Assembly: GCF_012641745.1 (NCBI RefSeq)
Contig: NZ_WEHZ01000001.1
Location: 62,001-126,000 of the forward strand
Length of the DNA stretch: 64,000 nucleotides
Source: Pseudoalteromonas peptidolytica
Lineage (GTDB): Bacteria; Pseudomonadota; Gammaproteobacteria; Enterobacterales; Alteromonadaceae
Reading direction: 5' to 3'
A program made the position numbers and the translations under genes. The stretch's first letter is position 1. Each line of letters starts with the position of its first letter. Below the pieces are notes generated by a model. That model had not been told where the DNA came from. It saw only the letters and a list, made by a program, of their open reading frames with translations, and did not search any database. This document shows positions 37,786-48,648 of the stretch, in pieces.

Positions 37786-38156
37786 TCAAAGTTCCAGGTG
37801 AGTAATATTAATTTGCTTAATTGAGTGTAAGCGGACTAGGTTAAGAGAAAATGGTGTGGCAGCGCTACTACCTAAGCTTGCTATTGCCAAGGTACCTACA
37901 GCGCTATAGGCAGACTCAAAGTTTGTAACTTCGACGTTTTAAGGATGAGGTGTTTATTGCAGCGAACGTCAAACTTACGCCTGCAAATTGAGTAGGTATT
38001 AAAGCAAAACGATATTAACTGGTGCTAGCAGTCATTGTGAAGAGTGCTAATATTAAGTCAACAGCTGGTTCGGCTTGCTTGCAACCTATTGACTAATCAA
38101 AATAAAAAAATCAGATGGCAACAAGCTACGCATTGCCTGCCAAAGAAGAGGTAAAA
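37786..38156. other. Intergenic region truD-surE
   Basis: This 371-bp region holds the degenerate repeat element (37803-38016). The remaining 140 bp should contain a surE promoter, but no clear -35/-10 pair is visible. No RNA gene or ORF is supported here. Confidence 0.5.
37803..38016 (-). repeat. Degenerate copy of the TATACCAATTTG element between truD and surE
   Basis: On the plus strand it begins ATATTAATTTGCTTAATTGAG, which is the reverse complement of the family's right end with a few changes. It ends GCAAATTGAGTAGGTATTAA then GCAAAACGATATT, matching the reverse complement of the left end. The interior is highly diverged. Confidence 0.55.
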
Positions 38157-38897
38157 ATGAAGATCCTATTAAGTAATGATGATGGTGTTCACGCCAAAGG
38201 GATTGCTATTTTGTATCAAGCATTGTCTCAGATAGCTGATGTTACGGTGATTGGTCCAGACCGAAACTGTAGTGGTGCTAGTAACTCATTAACGCTTTTA
38301 AATCCTTTACGAGCAACGACATTAGATAATGGCTTTATTTCGGTGAATGGCACGCCAACGGACTGTGTTCACTTAGGTGTCAGCAAACTTACTGATGAAT
38401 TGCCTGATTTAGTGGTTGCAGGTATTAATAATGGCGCCAATCTTGGTGATGATACGCTATATTCAGGAACCGTTGCTGCTGCGACTGAGGGACGGCATTT
38501 AGGGCTACCTGCCATTGCGGTATCACTGTGTTCAAAAAATGAAGCGCACTATGAAACCGCAGCACATGTGACAATAGAGATCATTAAAAAGTTGGCAAAT
38601 CACCCACTGCCAAAAGACCAAATCATTAATATCAATGTACCAGATATTCCCCTTGATGAACTCAAGGGAATAAAAGTAACGCGTTTGGGAGCGCGTCACA
38701 AAGCTGACACGATGACAGAGCAAATAGATCCTTGGGGTAGAAGCGTATATTGGTACGGCACTCTTGGGCGTGAAAATGATGCTGGAGAAGGGACTGATTT
38801 TCATGCAGTGAATAATGGTTATGCTGCAATTACTCCGTTAAAAGTTGATATGACCGCCCACGAAAGCTTAGATGCAGTGGCTAGCTGGTTATTGTAG
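38157..38897 (+). CDS. surE: SurE, 5'/3'-nucleotidase
   Basis: This 246-residue metal-dependent nucleotidase shows the metal site [38 protein letters not shown] and [17 protein letters not shown]. The ATG at 38157 follows GAAGAGG at good distance and gives the family N-terminus [10 protein letters not shown]; an upstream ATG would add 14 untypical residues. pcm follows after 8 bp. Confidence 0.95.
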   Translation: MKILLSNDDGVHAKGIAILYQALSQIADVTVIGPDRNCSGASNSLTLLNPLRATTLDNGFISVNGTPTDCVHLGVSKLTDELPDLVVAGINNGANLGDDTLYSGTVAAATEGRHLGLPAIAVSLCSKNEAHYETAAHVTIEIIKKLANHPLPKDQIININVPDIPLDELKGIKVTRLGARHKADTMTEQIDPWGRSVYWYGTLGRENDAGEGTDFHAVNNGYAAITPLKVDMTAHESLDAVASWLL

Positions 38898-38905
38898 AGG
38901 CGCGT

Positions 38906-39544
38906 GTGCTGAATAATTATCAGGGCAGCGCCAATGCGCTAGTGGCGCTGTTAAAACAACAAGGAGTCGTAGACAAACAAATACTTGAGGTAATGGCAAG
39001 TACCCCAAGGCACATGTTTGTCGACGAAGTGTTGAAGCATAAATCTTATGAAAACACAGCGCTTCCTATTGGACAAGGACAAACTATTTCTCAGCCTTTT
39101 ATTGTCGCAAAAATGACTGAAGTATTGAAACAAGTTGGCGTAAAGGGAAGTATATTAGAGGTTGGTACTGGCTCTGGATATCAAACAGCCATTCTTGCAC
39201 AGGTTTTTGAGCAGGTATTTAGCATAGAGCGAATTAAATCATTACAGTGGCAAGCTAGAAGACGGCTTCACTTATTAGACTTATACAATGTCACAATGAA
39301 GCATGGGGATGGGTGGAAAGGTTGGCCATCAAAAGCCCCGTTTGCTGGCATTATTGTCACCGCAGCAGCACAATCGGTGCCTGATGACTTACTTGCTCAG
39401 CTACAAGACGGAGGTGCAATGATCATCCCAATCGGTGTTGAGACACAAACGTTGACTTTATTTGTCAAAAAGAGAGAGCAATATATTCGTCATGCCTTAG
39501 CGCCAGTACGCTTTGTACCTTTGGTTGCCGGTGAAGTGAGTTAG
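38906..39544 (+). CDS. pcm: Pcm, protein-L-isoaspartate O-methyltransferase
   Basis: This 212-residue repair methyltransferase acts on isoaspartyl residues. It shows TPRHMFVDEVLKHKSYENTA, QTISQPFIVAKMTE, the SAM motif ILEVGTGSGYQTAILAQ and IIVTAAAQSVPDDLLAQL. It starts at GTG 8 bp after surE. In many relatives pcm is followed at once by nlpD, but here a 678-bp gap with a repeat element intervenes. Confidence 0.95.
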   Translation: MLNNYQGSANALVALLKQQGVVDKQILEVMASTPRHMFVDEVLKHKSYENTALPIGQGQTISQPFIVAKMTEVLKQVGVKGSILEVGTGSGYQTAILAQVFEQVFSIERIKSLQWQARRRLHLLDLYNVTMKHGDGWKGWPSKAPFAGIIVTAAAQSVPDDLLAQLQDGGAMIIPIGVETQTLTLFVKKREQYIRHALAPVRFVPLVAGEVS

Positions 39545-40222
39545 ACAATAATATACAGCCGATGTCAAAAACTCTAGCTACTTATCCGAAGCTCAGGCTG
39601 TTTACTACTCAACTGCGCTCAAATTAATTTAAGCAAATAGCGTAAAGGCGGCCTTCAAATTAGATAATCTGGACTCGAGATATTGATACCAATTAGCCTT
39701 AATACTTGCACAATTTGAAGGGGGAAATCTGACGCTAACAGCGTTAAAAAATTCTTATTTAGAACAACTAAATAGCAAAATTTTTGTCTGGCTTCCACGG
39801 AGGTCGCTATCGCAGCGTTAGTAGAATGCGGGAGTAGTGTTATTGACAAGATTTCCTTGCCTTAAAAAAGCAAACTTTACTAAGATAATTGATATAAATT
39901 GTTCTCTAGTAGCTGCAATCCCATACTACTGCGTTTAGCTTGTTTGCAATAGGCTAGCTATTGACGCAAAAGCTTGCCTTAGATTAAGAAGTAGTCTCAA
40001 GCCAGAGTAATAGTACACCTGTTGAGCTTAGGTCTTTAGTTGACTCGAGTCCAAGTTAAATTAAGGACAAGTTGTAGCTTTGACTTTTAGATGCCGTGAA
40101 GCTGAACTCACATAGCAACTACATAAAATATCTCTATTTTTTCCAGTAAAGTGTGAAAATACAATAAATTTAAGTTAGATTAATATGAAAGTAGTCCTTA
40201 TTCATACTGGAAAATATAAGTA
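39545..40222. other. Long intergenic region pcm-nlpD
   Basis: This 678-bp region holds a full repeat-element copy (39685-39896). The rest shows no convincing ORF or RNA gene. The last 120 bp are AT-rich and should hold the nlpD promoter. Confidence 0.55.
39685..39896 (+). repeat. Copy of the TATACCAATTTG element, long form (about 212 bp)
   Basis: It begins GATACCAATTAGCCTTAATA, carries CTGACGCTAACAGCGTTAAA and AGAACAACTAAATAGCAAAA intact plus a roughly 45-bp extra segment (CGGAGGTCGCTATCGCAGCG and following), and ends TAAGATAATTGATATA. The ends are more eroded than in the copy at 27238. Confidence 0.8.
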
Positions 40223-41044
40223 ATGCGCAAGCCTAGGGTCATTATATCGATTTGTTTAAGCGGCTTGCTTGTTGCTTGTTCATCAAATCATACCCCAGCA
40301 CCTGTTACTACATTGTATTCTGGTAAGACCACTTCGACACATAAAATTAATATAAACGGAAGTAGTTACAAAGTTAAAAAAGGCGATACTTTATTTGCAA
40401 TTGCATTTAGTGCTAACAAAGATGTAAGAACGCTTGCGAAAATCAATAAAATTAAGCCCCCGTACACTATCTATCCGAATCAAATTATACGCTTAGAGTA
40501 TCCAGTAAATAAGAATAAAAAGAACAATAAATATACAAAAGTAAACCGCAAGTCTCAGTCTTTAAAACAAAAAAGTAACAAAATCGCTAAAAAAGAGCTT
40601 GATAAGCCAAAACAACGAGAGTATGTTCAAAGACAAGCCACACAAAAATCTAATAGTGCCAAGGCTTTGTATAATAATAAGGTACTATGGAAATGGCCGA
40701 CTGAAGGAAAGGTAACACGTCAGTTTTCAGTTAAAGAAAACGGTTACAAGGGGTTAGAAATCTCTAATAAACCTGGTACTTCAGTAAGGGCTGCTGCTGG
40801 CGGTGTAGTTGTATATGCAGGGAGCGCACTGCGAGGATACGGTAATTTAATCATTTTGAAACATACAGATGATTATCTAAGCGCCTATGCTCATAACGCT
40901 AAGTTACTCGTCAGGGAACAGCAAAAAGTTAAAGTTGGGGAAAAAATTGCCGAAATGGGTAGTACAGACGCTTCTAAGACGGCACTGAGGTTTGAGATCC
41001 GTTTTAAAGGCCAAGCTGTAAACCCGGCAAAATACTTGCCATAA
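40223..41044 (+). CDS. nlpD: NlpD, LytM-domain lipoprotein amidase activator
   Basis: This 273-residue outer-membrane lipoprotein has the lipobox LLVAC (Cys at residue 19). A LysM peptidoglycan-binding domain (about 48-92, [14 protein letters not shown]) is followed by a Lys/Gln/Asn-rich linker (about 95-150) and a LytM/M23 domain (about 155-272). The domain reads [21 protein letters not shown]. Several zinc ligands of active M23 enzymes are absent, as in other NlpD/EnvC proteins, which activate cell-wall amidases rather than cutting themselves. rpoS follows, and its main promoter probably lies within this gene as in E. coli. Confidence 0.92.
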   Translation: MRKPRVIISICLSGLLVACSSNHTPAPVTTLYSGKTTSTHKININGSSYKVKKGDTLFAIAFSANKDVRTLAKINKIKPPYTIYPNQIIRLEYPVNKNKKNNKYTKVNRKSQSLKQKSNKIAKKELDKPKQREYVQRQATQKSNSAKALYNNKVLWKWPTEGKVTRQFSVKENGYKGLEISNKPGTSVRAAAGGVVVYAGSALRGYGNLIILKHTDDYLSAYAHNAKLLVREQQKVKVGEKIAEMGSTDASKTALRFEIRFKGQAVNPAKYLP

Positions 41045-41106
41045 AGTATGTGAGTACATCGATTAGGTCGAGTACCCGTACTTTTATTCGCTTGGGGAGA
41101 ATACTT

Positions 41107-42087
41107 ATGGCTCACACTGCAAAATTACCTACAAAATCAACTCCAGAGTTAGATAAGTTTGACGATGACAACATCGACGAACCAAAAGATGAATTGCTCG
41201 AAGATCTCGAAGATGACGAAGATGTTTTTGCCAAAGAAGAAGTGGTTAAAAACTTGGACGCTACTCAGCTTTATTTAGGTGAAATTGGATTTTCCCCTCT
41301 GCTCAGTGCAGAAGAAGAAGTGTATTTTGCACGCAAGGCACTCAGAGGCTGTGAAGCTTCACGCAAACGGATGATTGAGAGCAATTTAAGGCTAGTTGTG
41401 AAAATAGCGCGCCGTTACAACAACCGTGGCTTAGCTTTACTTGACCTGATTGAAGAGGGGAACCTGGGGCTCATAAGAGCTGTAGAAAAATTTGACCCGG
41501 AACGCGGGTTTAGATTTTCTACCTATGCAACTTGGTGGATCCGCCAAACCATCGAGCGAGCGATAATGAATCAGACTCGCACTATTCGTTTACCAATCCA
41601 TGTCGTAAAAGAGCTCAATGTGTATCTGCGTACTGCTCGAGAGTTGACGCAAAAGTTAGATCATGAACCCACTGCGGAAGAAATCGCTGAGTGCCTCGAT
41701 AAACCAGTCGAAGAAGTCAGTAAGATGCTACGTTTGAATGAGAAGATCACCTCAGTAGATACGCCTATTGGTGGTGAAAATGACAAAGCACTGCTCGATA
41801 TTATCGCAGACGAAAAGGGTGGTGGTCCAGAAACTGAAGTACAAAGCAATGATATTAATAAGCATATCGTTGACTGGCTTGGTGAACTTAATCCAAAGCA
41901 GCGAGAAGTGTTGGCAAGACGCTTTGGTCTACTTGGCTATGAACCATCTACGCTTGAAGATGTTGGCCGCGAAATAGGCTTAACTAGAGAGCGTGTAAGA
42001 CAAATCCAAGTAGAAGCACTGAGACGTTTAAAAGACATTTTACAGCACGAAGGGCTGAGCACAGACAGTTTATTTGAACAACAGTAA
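41107..42087 (+). CDS. rpoS: RpoS, stationary-phase sigma factor
   Basis: This 326-residue sigma-70-family factor directs general stress transcription. It has an acidic N-terminus (1-50), region 1.2 ([20 protein letters not shown]), region 2 ([37 protein letters not shown]), region 3, and region 4 with the helix-turn-helix ([20 protein letters not shown]). GGGGAGA before the ATG at 41107 decides this start over an upstream in-frame codon. It is a likely Hfq/small-RNA target. Confidence 0.96.
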   Translation: MAHTAKLPTKSTPELDKFDDDNIDEPKDELLEDLEDDEDVFAKEEVVKNLDATQLYLGEIGFSPLLSAEEEVYFARKALRGCEASRKRMIESNLRLVVKIARRYNNRGLALLDLIEEGNLGLIRAVEKFDPERGFRFSTYATWWIRQTIERAIMNQTRTIRLPIHVVKELNVYLRTARELTQKLDHEPTAEEIAECLDKPVEEVSKMLRLNEKITSVDTPIGGENDKALLDIIADEKGGGPETEVQSNDINKHIVDWLGELNPKQREVLARRFGLLGYEPSTLEDVGREIGLTRERVRQIQVEALRRLKDILQHEGLSTDSLFEQQ

Positions 42088-42101
42088 AATTAGTATTATG
42101 A

Positions 42102-42130
42102 AAAAAGCCGCAATTTTGCGGCTTTTTCGA
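42102..42130. terminator. Bidirectional terminator between rpoS and valS
   Basis: An 11-bp perfect stem AAAAAGCCGCA / TGCGGCTTTTT with a 4-nt loop lies between convergent genes, with T-runs in both directions. Confidence 0.92.
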
Positions 42131-42164
42131 TTTTATAGCTAAAAAGCTGGACAATAGAAAGCGA

Positions 42165-45014
42165 TTATAAGCTTTCTATCTTAGCTTTTTGTTCAAGTAG
42201 CTTTGTTTTCGCATCGCTAAACTCAGCTAATTTCGCTTTTTCTTTAGCAAGTACTGCTTCAGGTGCATTGCTTACAAACTTTTCGTTCGCAAGTTTTTTC
42301 TCAACCTGAGCTAGGCCTTTTTCTGCTTTTTCAAGCTGTTTAGCAATACGCGCAAGCTCTGCTTCAACATCAATCAGGCCTGCCATTGGGATCATAATCT
42401 CAAGGTCGCCAATAAATGCAGTTGCACAAGCAGGTGCTTCGTCTTTGCTTGCGAGTAAGTCTACTGTTTCCAGTTTCGCTAATGCGCTTAAGAAAGCTTG
42501 ATTTTCTTCTAGACGACGCTTGTCTTCGTCGCTTGCACCAGCAAGTAACACGTTTAACGGCTTACTTGGGCTGATATCCATTTCACCACGAATATTACGG
42601 ACAGCGATAATAAATTGCTTCACCCACTCAAGGTCTGCCATCGCTTGCGCATCAACTTTGCTTTCGTCAAATACAGGGAAGGCTTCAAGCATAATTGTCT
42701 TTGCTTCGACCCCAGCGATTGGTGCTACACGTTGCCAAATGGTCTCTGTGATATAAGGCATTAGTGGGTGCATCAAACGAAGTAAGCCTTCCAACACGGT
42801 AATAAGCGTATGGCGTGTACCACGCTGCTGTGCTTCATTGCCTTTAAACAGAATTGGCTTTGTTAGCTCAAGATACCAGTCGCAGAATTGGTTCCATGTG
42901 AACTCATAAATCGTATTTGCTGCAAGGTCAAAACGGTAGTTATCTAAGTGCTCAGAGAACACCTTAACCGTATTTTGGAATTGCCCTAAAATCCAACGAT
43001 CGGCAAGAGAATACACTTTTTCGTTCTCATTGAAGCCACAGTCTTGTTCTTCTGTGTTCATCAATACATAACGGCTAGCATTCCAAAGCTTGTTGCAGAA
43101 GTTACGGTAACCTTCAAGACGATTCATATCCCAGTTGATATCACGTCCCGTTGACGCCATTGCTGCTAGGGTAAAGCGCAAGGCATCTGTGCCGTGTGCT
43201 TCAATACCATCGGCAAATGTTTTGCGCGTGTTTTTCTCAATTTTTGCAGCTAGTTGTGGCTGCATCATGTTGCCCGTGCGTTTAGTCACTAGGCTCTCAA
43301 GATCGATACCATCAATCATGTCTAGTGGGTCTAACACGTTACCTTTTGACTTAGACATCTTATCGCCATTTTCATCGCGAATAAGGCCAGTCACATAAAC
43401 GGTCTTAAATGGAACTTGAGGTTTACCATCTTCATCTTTGATGAAGTGCATGGTCATCATGATCATGCGAGCTACCCAGAAGAAGATAATGTCGAAACCA
43501 GTAACCAAGGTATCTGAAGGGTGAAATACCTTTAGATCTTCTGTGTTTTCAGGCCAACCTAATGTTGAGAAAGTCCACAGTGCTGAAGAGAACCAAGTGT
43601 CTAATACGTCTTCATCTTGTGTAAGTACTACGCTTGCATCAAGGTTATGGTTTTGACGTACTTCTACTTCGTCACGGCCAACATATACATTACCTTCATT
43701 ATCATACCAAGCTGGGATCCTGTGGCCCCACCAAAGTTGACGGGAAATACACCAGTCTTGAACATCACGCATCCAAGAAAAGTACATGTTCTCGTATTGC
43801 TTAGGTACGAATTGAATATCACCATCTTCTACCGCTTTTACCGCAGGCTCTGCAAGAGGAGCTACGCGAACATACCACTGATCGGTAAGTAGTGGCTCGA
43901 TAACTACGCCAGAGCGGTCGCCGTAAGGCACAGTTAGGCTGTGGTCGTCGATTTTTTCAAGTAGACCAAGCTGCTCAAACTCGTCAATAATTAGCTTGCG
44001 CGCATCGAAACGGTCAAGGCCGTGGAAACGCTCTGGAATTGGGGCATCCATCGCTTCAAGTGGCTTACCATCAAAAGTAAAGCACTCACCCGTATTCAGA
44101 ACAGCTGCGTCTTTGTTGAACACGTTGATCATTGGCAGCTCATGACGCTTACCAACTTCGTTATCGTTAAAGTCGTGTGCTGGTGTGATCTTTACGCAGC
44201 CTGTACCTTTCTCCATATCCGCATGTTCATCAGCAACGATAGGGATGCGACGGTTGACGATAGGAAGTAGAATTTCTTTGCCAATTAAGTCTTGGTAACG
44301 TTCATCATCCGGGTTTACTGCAACACCAGTGTCACCTAGCATGGTCTCTGGACGTGTGGTTGCTACGATAATGTAGTCTTTACCATCTTTAGTGGTTATG
44401 CCATCCGCAAGCGGGTAGCGCAAATTCCACATATGACCCTGTTTATCTTTGTTTTCAACTTCTAAATCAGAAATCGCAGTGTGTAATTTTGGATCCCAGT
44501 TAACAAGGCGCTTACCGCGGTAGATTAAGTCATCTTGATATAGGCGCACGAATACTTCTTTTACCGCTTCAGACAGGCCATCGTCCATGGTAAAACGTTC
44601 TCTATCCCAATCTACAGATGCACCTAAACGGCGTAACTGTTTGGTGATTGTGCCACCTGATTGCTCTTTCCATTCCCAGATTTTATTGATGAATTCGTCA
44701 CGGCCTAAATCATGGCGTGATTTACCTTCTTCGGCTGCAAGCTTACGCTCAACCACCATCTGAGTTGCAATACCTGCATGGTCAGTGCCCACTTGCCAAA
44801 GCGTGTTCTTGCCTTTCATACGCTGGTAGCGGATCAACGTGTCCATGATAGTGTCTTGGAACGCGTGGCCCATGTGTAGACTACCTGTGACATTCGGCGG
44901 TGGGATCATAATCGAGTATGCGTCACCATTGCCTGATGGCTTAAAGTAGCCATTTGACTCCCAGTCTTGATACAAAGACTGTTCAATATCTTGTGGATTG
45001 TAGGTTTTATCCAT
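42165..45014 (-). CDS. valS: ValS, valyl-tRNA synthetase
   Basis: This 949-residue class I synthetase has the HIGH-type motif [15 protein letters not shown] (about residue 38) and [12 protein letters not shown] (about 556). Between them lies the editing domain ([17 protein letters not shown]), and an anticodon-binding domain and a C-terminal coiled coil (about 880-949) follow. The length equals that of E. coli ValS (951). It lies 20 bp after holC, the usual arrangement. Confidence 0.97.
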   Translation of the reverse strand: MDKTYNPQDIEQSLYQDWESNGYFKPSGNGDAYSIMIPPPNVTGSLHMGHAFQDTIMDTLIRYQRMKGKNTLWQVGTDHAGIATQMVVERKLAAEEGKSRHDLGRDEFINKIWEWKEQSGGTITKQLRRLGASVDWDRERFTMDDGLSEAVKEVFVRLYQDDLIYRGKRLVNWDPKLHTAISDLEVENKDKQGHMWNLRYPLADGITTKDGKDYIIVATTRPETMLGDTGVAVNPDDERYQDLIGKEILLPIVNRRIPIVADEHADMEKGTGCVKITPAHDFNDNEVGKRHELPMINVFNKDAAVLNTGECFTFDGKPLEAMDAPIPERFHGLDRFDARKLIIDEFEQLGLLEKIDDHSLTVPYGDRSGVVIEPLLTDQWYVRVAPLAEPAVKAVEDGDIQFVPKQYENMYFSWMRDVQDWCISRQLWWGHRIPAWYDNEGNVYVGRDEVEVRQNHNLDASVVLTQDEDVLDTWFSSALWTFSTLGWPENTEDLKVFHPSDTLVTGFDIIFFWVARMIMMTMHFIKDEDGKPQVPFKTVYVTGLIRDENGDKMSKSKGNVLDPLDMIDGIDLESLVTKRTGNMMQPQLAAKIEKNTRKTFADGIEAHGTDALRFTLAAMASTGRDINWDMNRLEGYRNFCNKLWNASRYVLMNTEEQDCGFNENEKVYSLADRWILGQFQNTVKVFSEHLDNYRFDLAANTIYEFTWNQFCDWYLELTKPILFKGNEAQQRGTRHTLITVLEGLLRLMHPLMPYITETIWQRVAPIAGVEAKTIMLEAFPVFDESKVDAQAMADLEWVKQFIIAVRNIRGEMDISPSKPLNVLLAGASDEDKRRLEENQAFLSALAKLETVDLLASKDEAPACATAFIGDLEIMIPMAGLIDVEAELARIAKQLEKAEKGLAQVEKKLANEKFVSNAPEAVLAKEKAKLAEFSDAKTKLLEQKAKIESL

Positions 45015-45034
45015 TACACAGAACCCTAAAAATG

Positions 45035-45481
45035 CTATTTCTCAATGTCTTCAGTGGAAATTGTTGCGCCAAGTGCACGAAGTTGCTTAAAGCGTTCTCG
45101 CGCGGCTTGCTTAGCGCTGGCTTCAACAGGCACAAAATCTATCACCTGCTCAAAGCGACGAATAAAGTCAGGGATGACCCGAGCCAGATTAATGAGCACG
45201 GGGCGACGAGCAGCAGGAGGCATAGTGCCAATTTCCACTGGTGCGCCGCCTTTGGGGCCTTCGCCTTGTAAGTTGTGGGGCACAAATCTGTCTGCGTCAA
45301 AACACCAAAGATGCTCATCGAATAAATGAGCGTCGTCAGTATTATCCACGTTAACAAAGATACGGTGTCCAGCTTGATATAAGCTCGCCGCAGTTTGTGC
45401 TGCCAGATCAAAATGAGCCGGAACGCTAACCCCCGGCTCATCGCTTTGTTTTAACACGTAAAAGCGCGCTTTGATAGTCAT
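45035..45481 (-). CDS. holC: HolC, DNA polymerase III chi subunit
   Basis: This 148-residue protein shows [39 protein letters not shown], the [15 protein letters not shown] motif and a C-terminal [20 protein letters not shown]. Chi links the clamp loader to single-strand-binding protein. It sits between pepA and valS, as in E. coli (pepA-holC-valS). Confidence 0.92.
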   Translation of the reverse strand: MTIKARFYVLKQSDEPGVSVPAHFDLAAQTAASLYQAGHRIFVNVDNTDDAHLFDEHLWCFDADRFVPHNLQGEGPKGGAPVEIGTMPPAARRPVLINLARVIPDFIRRFEQVIDFVPVEASAKQAARERFKQLRALGATISTEDIEK

Positions 45482-45827
45482 GATAATAATACCAGTTGCG
45501 AGGAGTATTGTGGTTTGCCACTGGCTCCACAGCTGCTCAATATCTGTAATGTTTTTACTGTGATTGAGTAGACTAATAAAGTTAGTATGCGCGGCTTAGT
45601 TTAAAACTAAATATAGCGCCATATAAATGCACATAAATAAGGCTGTATTCTGCCATATAAAGGCAATACCATCAATCAAGAACCAAACTAAGCAGAATAA
45701 AATATAATAAGTGGTGGGGATCGCCGACTTGGGAAATTTAAGTACTCTGTAGCCTTTGGCTATGATGGGGGAATAGGCCGTGATCTGATGTCGCGAACTT
45801 GCTTAAACAAGTTCGCGACCAAAAGTG
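45482..45827. other. Intergenic region holC-pepA with a strong hairpin
   Basis: This gap is 346 bp. A perfect 12-bp stem GTCGCGAACTTG / CAAGTTCGCGAC with a 6-nt loop lies at 45790-45819, 8 bp after the pepA stop. On the minus strand no T-run follows it, so it may act as a 3'-end stabiliser or weak terminator. Elsewhere I see only AT-rich sequence with an AATACCAGTTG fragment near 45488. Confidence 0.55.
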
Positions 45828-47339
45828 TTAATCTTGCTGTGCATCCGTGATATTGGCGCGATTCAGTAAATATTGCATCAGCATAGGCACAGGACGGCCC
45901 GTGGCGCCTTTGTTTTTGCCGCTACGCCATGCGGTACCCGCGATGTCTAAATGCGCCCAGTTGTATTTTTTAGTAAACTTAGATAAGAAGCATGCTGCTG
46001 TGATTGTGCCAGCTGCACGACCGCCTAAGTTAGTAAAGTCTGCAAATGGGCTTTCTAACTGCTCTTGATAATCATCCCAAAGTGGCAGTTGCCATGCTCT
46101 GTCACCACTTTGCTCAGATGCTTTGAGTAAATCATGGGCTAGCGGGTTGTGGTTAGATAACAAACCTGTGGCATGACTGCCAAGTGCGACAATGCAGGCA
46201 CCAGTGAGTGTTGCAACATCTACAACCGTCTCTGGCTCGAAGGCTTCAACATACGTTAAGGCATCACATAGCACCAACCTACCCTCGGCATCCGTGTTAA
46301 GTACTTCAACGGTCTGGCCAGACATAGTTGTTAGAATGTCGCCAGGGCGATAAGCATCGCCGCTAGGCATGTTTTCACAGCCTGCTAATACACCTATGAC
46401 GTTAAGTGGTAGCTGCATTTGTACTACTGCGCGCATCAAACCAAGCACGCCAGCGGCACCCCCCATGTCGTATTTCATTTCGTCCATGGCTTCTCCTGGT
46501 TTTATAGAGATGCCACCGGAGTCGAAAGTGAGCCCTTTGCCCACGAATACGATTGGTGCTTGCCCTTCATCACCACCATTATAGTGGATCACCGACATCA
46601 CCGACTCGTTATGGCTGCCACGGCCAACCGCTAGGTAAGAGTGCATACCCAGCTCTTCCATTTCTTGTTCGCCAACAAGGTTTACCGTCACATTATCAAA
46701 GTCTTCAGCCAATTGTTGTGCCTGCTCACCTAAATAGCGTGGGTTACAGATATTTGGTGGCATATTTGCTACGTCTTTACACAGCTTGCTTCCCGCGGCG
46801 ATCGCTAGGCCATGTTCAATCGCGCTTTCACCAATAGTTAGTTCACGGCGTGTGGGGACGTTAAACACTATTTTGCGAAGTGGGCGTCTTGCTTCGCTCT
46901 TTTTACTCTTTAATTGATTAAAGGTATATAAACAGTCTTGTGTGGTCTCAACAGCTTGGCGAACTTTCCAATAGGTGTCACGGCCTTTTACATGTTGTTC
47001 TGTTAAGAAACATACCGCTTCCATTGAGCCGGTTTCATTCAATGTATTGATGGTCTTTGAGATGATTTGTTTATATTGCTTGTCGTCTAATTCTCTTTCT
47101 TTACCACAGCCGACCAATAAAACACGTTCACTTAACACGTTAGGAACATGGTGCAGCAGTAAAACTTGTCCTGGTTTGCCTTCAAGATCACCACGTCTGA
47201 GTAAGTTGGAGATGTAGCCTTCGCTTATTTTATCCAGCTGTTCACCAATTGGTGAGAGACGGCGTGGTTCATATACACCTACAACAATACATGCGCTGCG
47301 CTGTTTCTCTGGACTACCACTTTTAACGCTGAATTCCAT
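45828..47339 (-). CDS. pepA: PepA, leucyl aminopeptidase
   Basis: This 503-residue M17 aminopeptidase uses two metals. It shows [16 protein letters not shown], the central [11 protein letters not shown] and the signature [10 protein letters not shown]. The length matches E. coli PepA (503), which also acts as a DNA-binding architectural protein. Its 5' end faces the divergent lptF. Confidence 0.96.
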   Translation of the reverse strand: MEFSVKSGSPEKQRSACIVVGVYEPRRLSPIGEQLDKISEGYISNLLRRGDLEGKPGQVLLLHHVPNVLSERVLLVGCGKERELDDKQYKQIISKTINTLNETGSMEAVCFLTEQHVKGRDTYWKVRQAVETTQDCLYTFNQLKSKKSEARRPLRKIVFNVPTRRELTIGESAIEHGLAIAAGSKLCKDVANMPPNICNPRYLGEQAQQLAEDFDNVTVNLVGEQEMEELGMHSYLAVGRGSHNESVMSVIHYNGGDEGQAPIVFVGKGLTFDSGGISIKPGEAMDEMKYDMGGAAGVLGLMRAVVQMQLPLNVIGVLAGCENMPSGDAYRPGDILTTMSGQTVEVLNTDAEGRLVLCDALTYVEAFEPETVVDVATLTGACIVALGSHATGLLSNHNPLAHDLLKASEQSGDRAWQLPLWDDYQEQLESPFADFTNLGGRAAGTITAACFLSKFTKKYNWAHLDIAGTAWRSGKNKGATGRPVPMLMQYLLNRANITDAQQD

Positions 47340-47535
47340 TGCGACTCCTGAGTCTTTGTTATGTCTTTTTGAACTTTTGATGTCAACACACTTTCCTACA
47401 TTAAAGTCGTGATTATGCTTTAACCTTAGGTAGGATATTGCGTTACATTGACATATAATAAACTGACTAAAATAATCAGTTTACTCAATTTTTCCCACTA
47501 TTCCAGTGAAACGAGACGTTTTATAGGGACGAACA

Positions 47536-48648
47536 TTGCTTATTTTCCGCTATTTAACGGGTGAGGTACTAAAATCTCAGATTGCGGTTTTTCTCACCCT
47601 AATGACAATTTTTTTGTCACAAAAGTTTGTACTCATTCTGAGCTCTGCATCTGAAGGAGGTATACCCGGTAAGTTAGTGCTTGCTATGCTAGCCTTGAAA
47701 TTGCCGCAACTTGCTGGCTACATTTTACCGCTGAGCCTCTTTCTTGGGATAATTCTTGCGTACAGTCGCATCTATGCTGACAGTGAAATGACAGTATTAA
47801 AAGCCTGCGGGGTAAGCGAATGGTATGTTGTGCGAGTGACGTTGGTGTCTAGCGCCTTCTTTGCGTTACTTGCGGCTTGCGTGAGCATGTATATAGCGCC
47901 ATGGGCCAGTGAAAAAGAGTATCAGCTAAGAGAGCAGGCTGATGCCGAGTCAGGGTTATCTGCCCTTCGTGCAGGTAGGTTTCAACAAACCGGAAACGAA
48001 AAAGCGGTGGTATTTGTCCATGGGATCAGTGACCAGGGACGTGAACTAAACAAAGTATTTGTAGCACAACTCCCTGAAAAAGATTCCAATCAGGCTGCAC
48101 GCTTAGTGTATGCCCAAAAAGGCGAAGTCATAGAATTAGAGACCGGTGAGCAGCAGCTGTTGCTTCATGACGGTAAACGCTACGAAACCGATGGTTTCAG
48201 TCAGGCGCTAAATAGAACTGAATTTGGTAGCTATCAAGTGCAAATTAAAGAACAAGAAATAGAGCATCAGCGTCGAAAACTAGAGGCTATTCCTAGTCTA
48301 CAGTTACTAGAAATGGATACGCCTGAAGCCAAAGCACAATTTCAGTTGAGACTGTCAGTACCTATTTCTATTTTGTTGCTAACTCTGCTCGCAGTCCCAC
48401 TGAGTGTGGTTAACCCAAGGCAAGGCAAATTTGCGAAATTGGTTCCTGCTATCGCATTATATTTGGGCTATTTTATCCTCCTCAATGCCGGTAAATTTTT
48501 ACTAGCGGAAGAAAAAGTTCCTGCATCTGTTGGTTTATGGTGGATCCACCTATGTGTACTATTTATTGGTGTTTATTTAATCGCTAAGGGACGGCCGTTT
48601 GGTGTTTGGGTGCGATCGGTATTTATGAAGCGGGAGACAACGGCATGA
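47536..48648 (+). CDS. lptF: LptF, LPS export permease
   Basis: This 370-residue inner-membrane protein has six membrane segments (three N-terminal, three C-terminal) around a periplasmic jellyroll domain (about 130-270). With LptG and LptB it extracts lipopolysaccharide from the inner membrane. The start is TTG (LIFRYLTGEVLKSQIAVF matches the family N-terminus) with AGGGAC upstream. It diverges from pepA and overlaps lptG by 4 bases. Confidence 0.93.
   Translation: MLIFRYLTGEVLKSQIAVFLTLMTIFLSQKFVLILSSASEGGIPGKLVLAMLALKLPQLAGYILPLSLFLGIILAYSRIYADSEMTVLKACGVSEWYVVRVTLVSSAFFALLAACVSMYIAPWASEKEYQLREQADAESGLSALRAGRFQQTGNEKAVVFVHGISDQGRELNKVFVAQLPEKDSNQAARLVYAQKGEVIELETGEQQLLLHDGKRYETDGFSQALNRTEFGSYQVQIKEQEIEHQRRKLEAIPSLQLLEMDTPEAKAQFQLRLSVPISILLLTLLAVPLSVVNPRQGKFAKLVPAIALYLGYFILLNAGKFLLAEEKVPASVGLWWIHLCVLFIGVYLIAKGRPFGVWVRSVFMKRETTA

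Noticed and set aside
41050..41106. 19-residue N-terminal extension of RpoS from an upstream in-frame start
   Set aside because: The extension is not RpoS-like, and GGGGAGA is ideally placed for the ATG at 41107.
45790..45819. Strong 12-bp hairpin after pepA as a standard terminator
   Set aside because: No T-run follows on the minus strand, so it is reported only as a hairpin within the gap entry.
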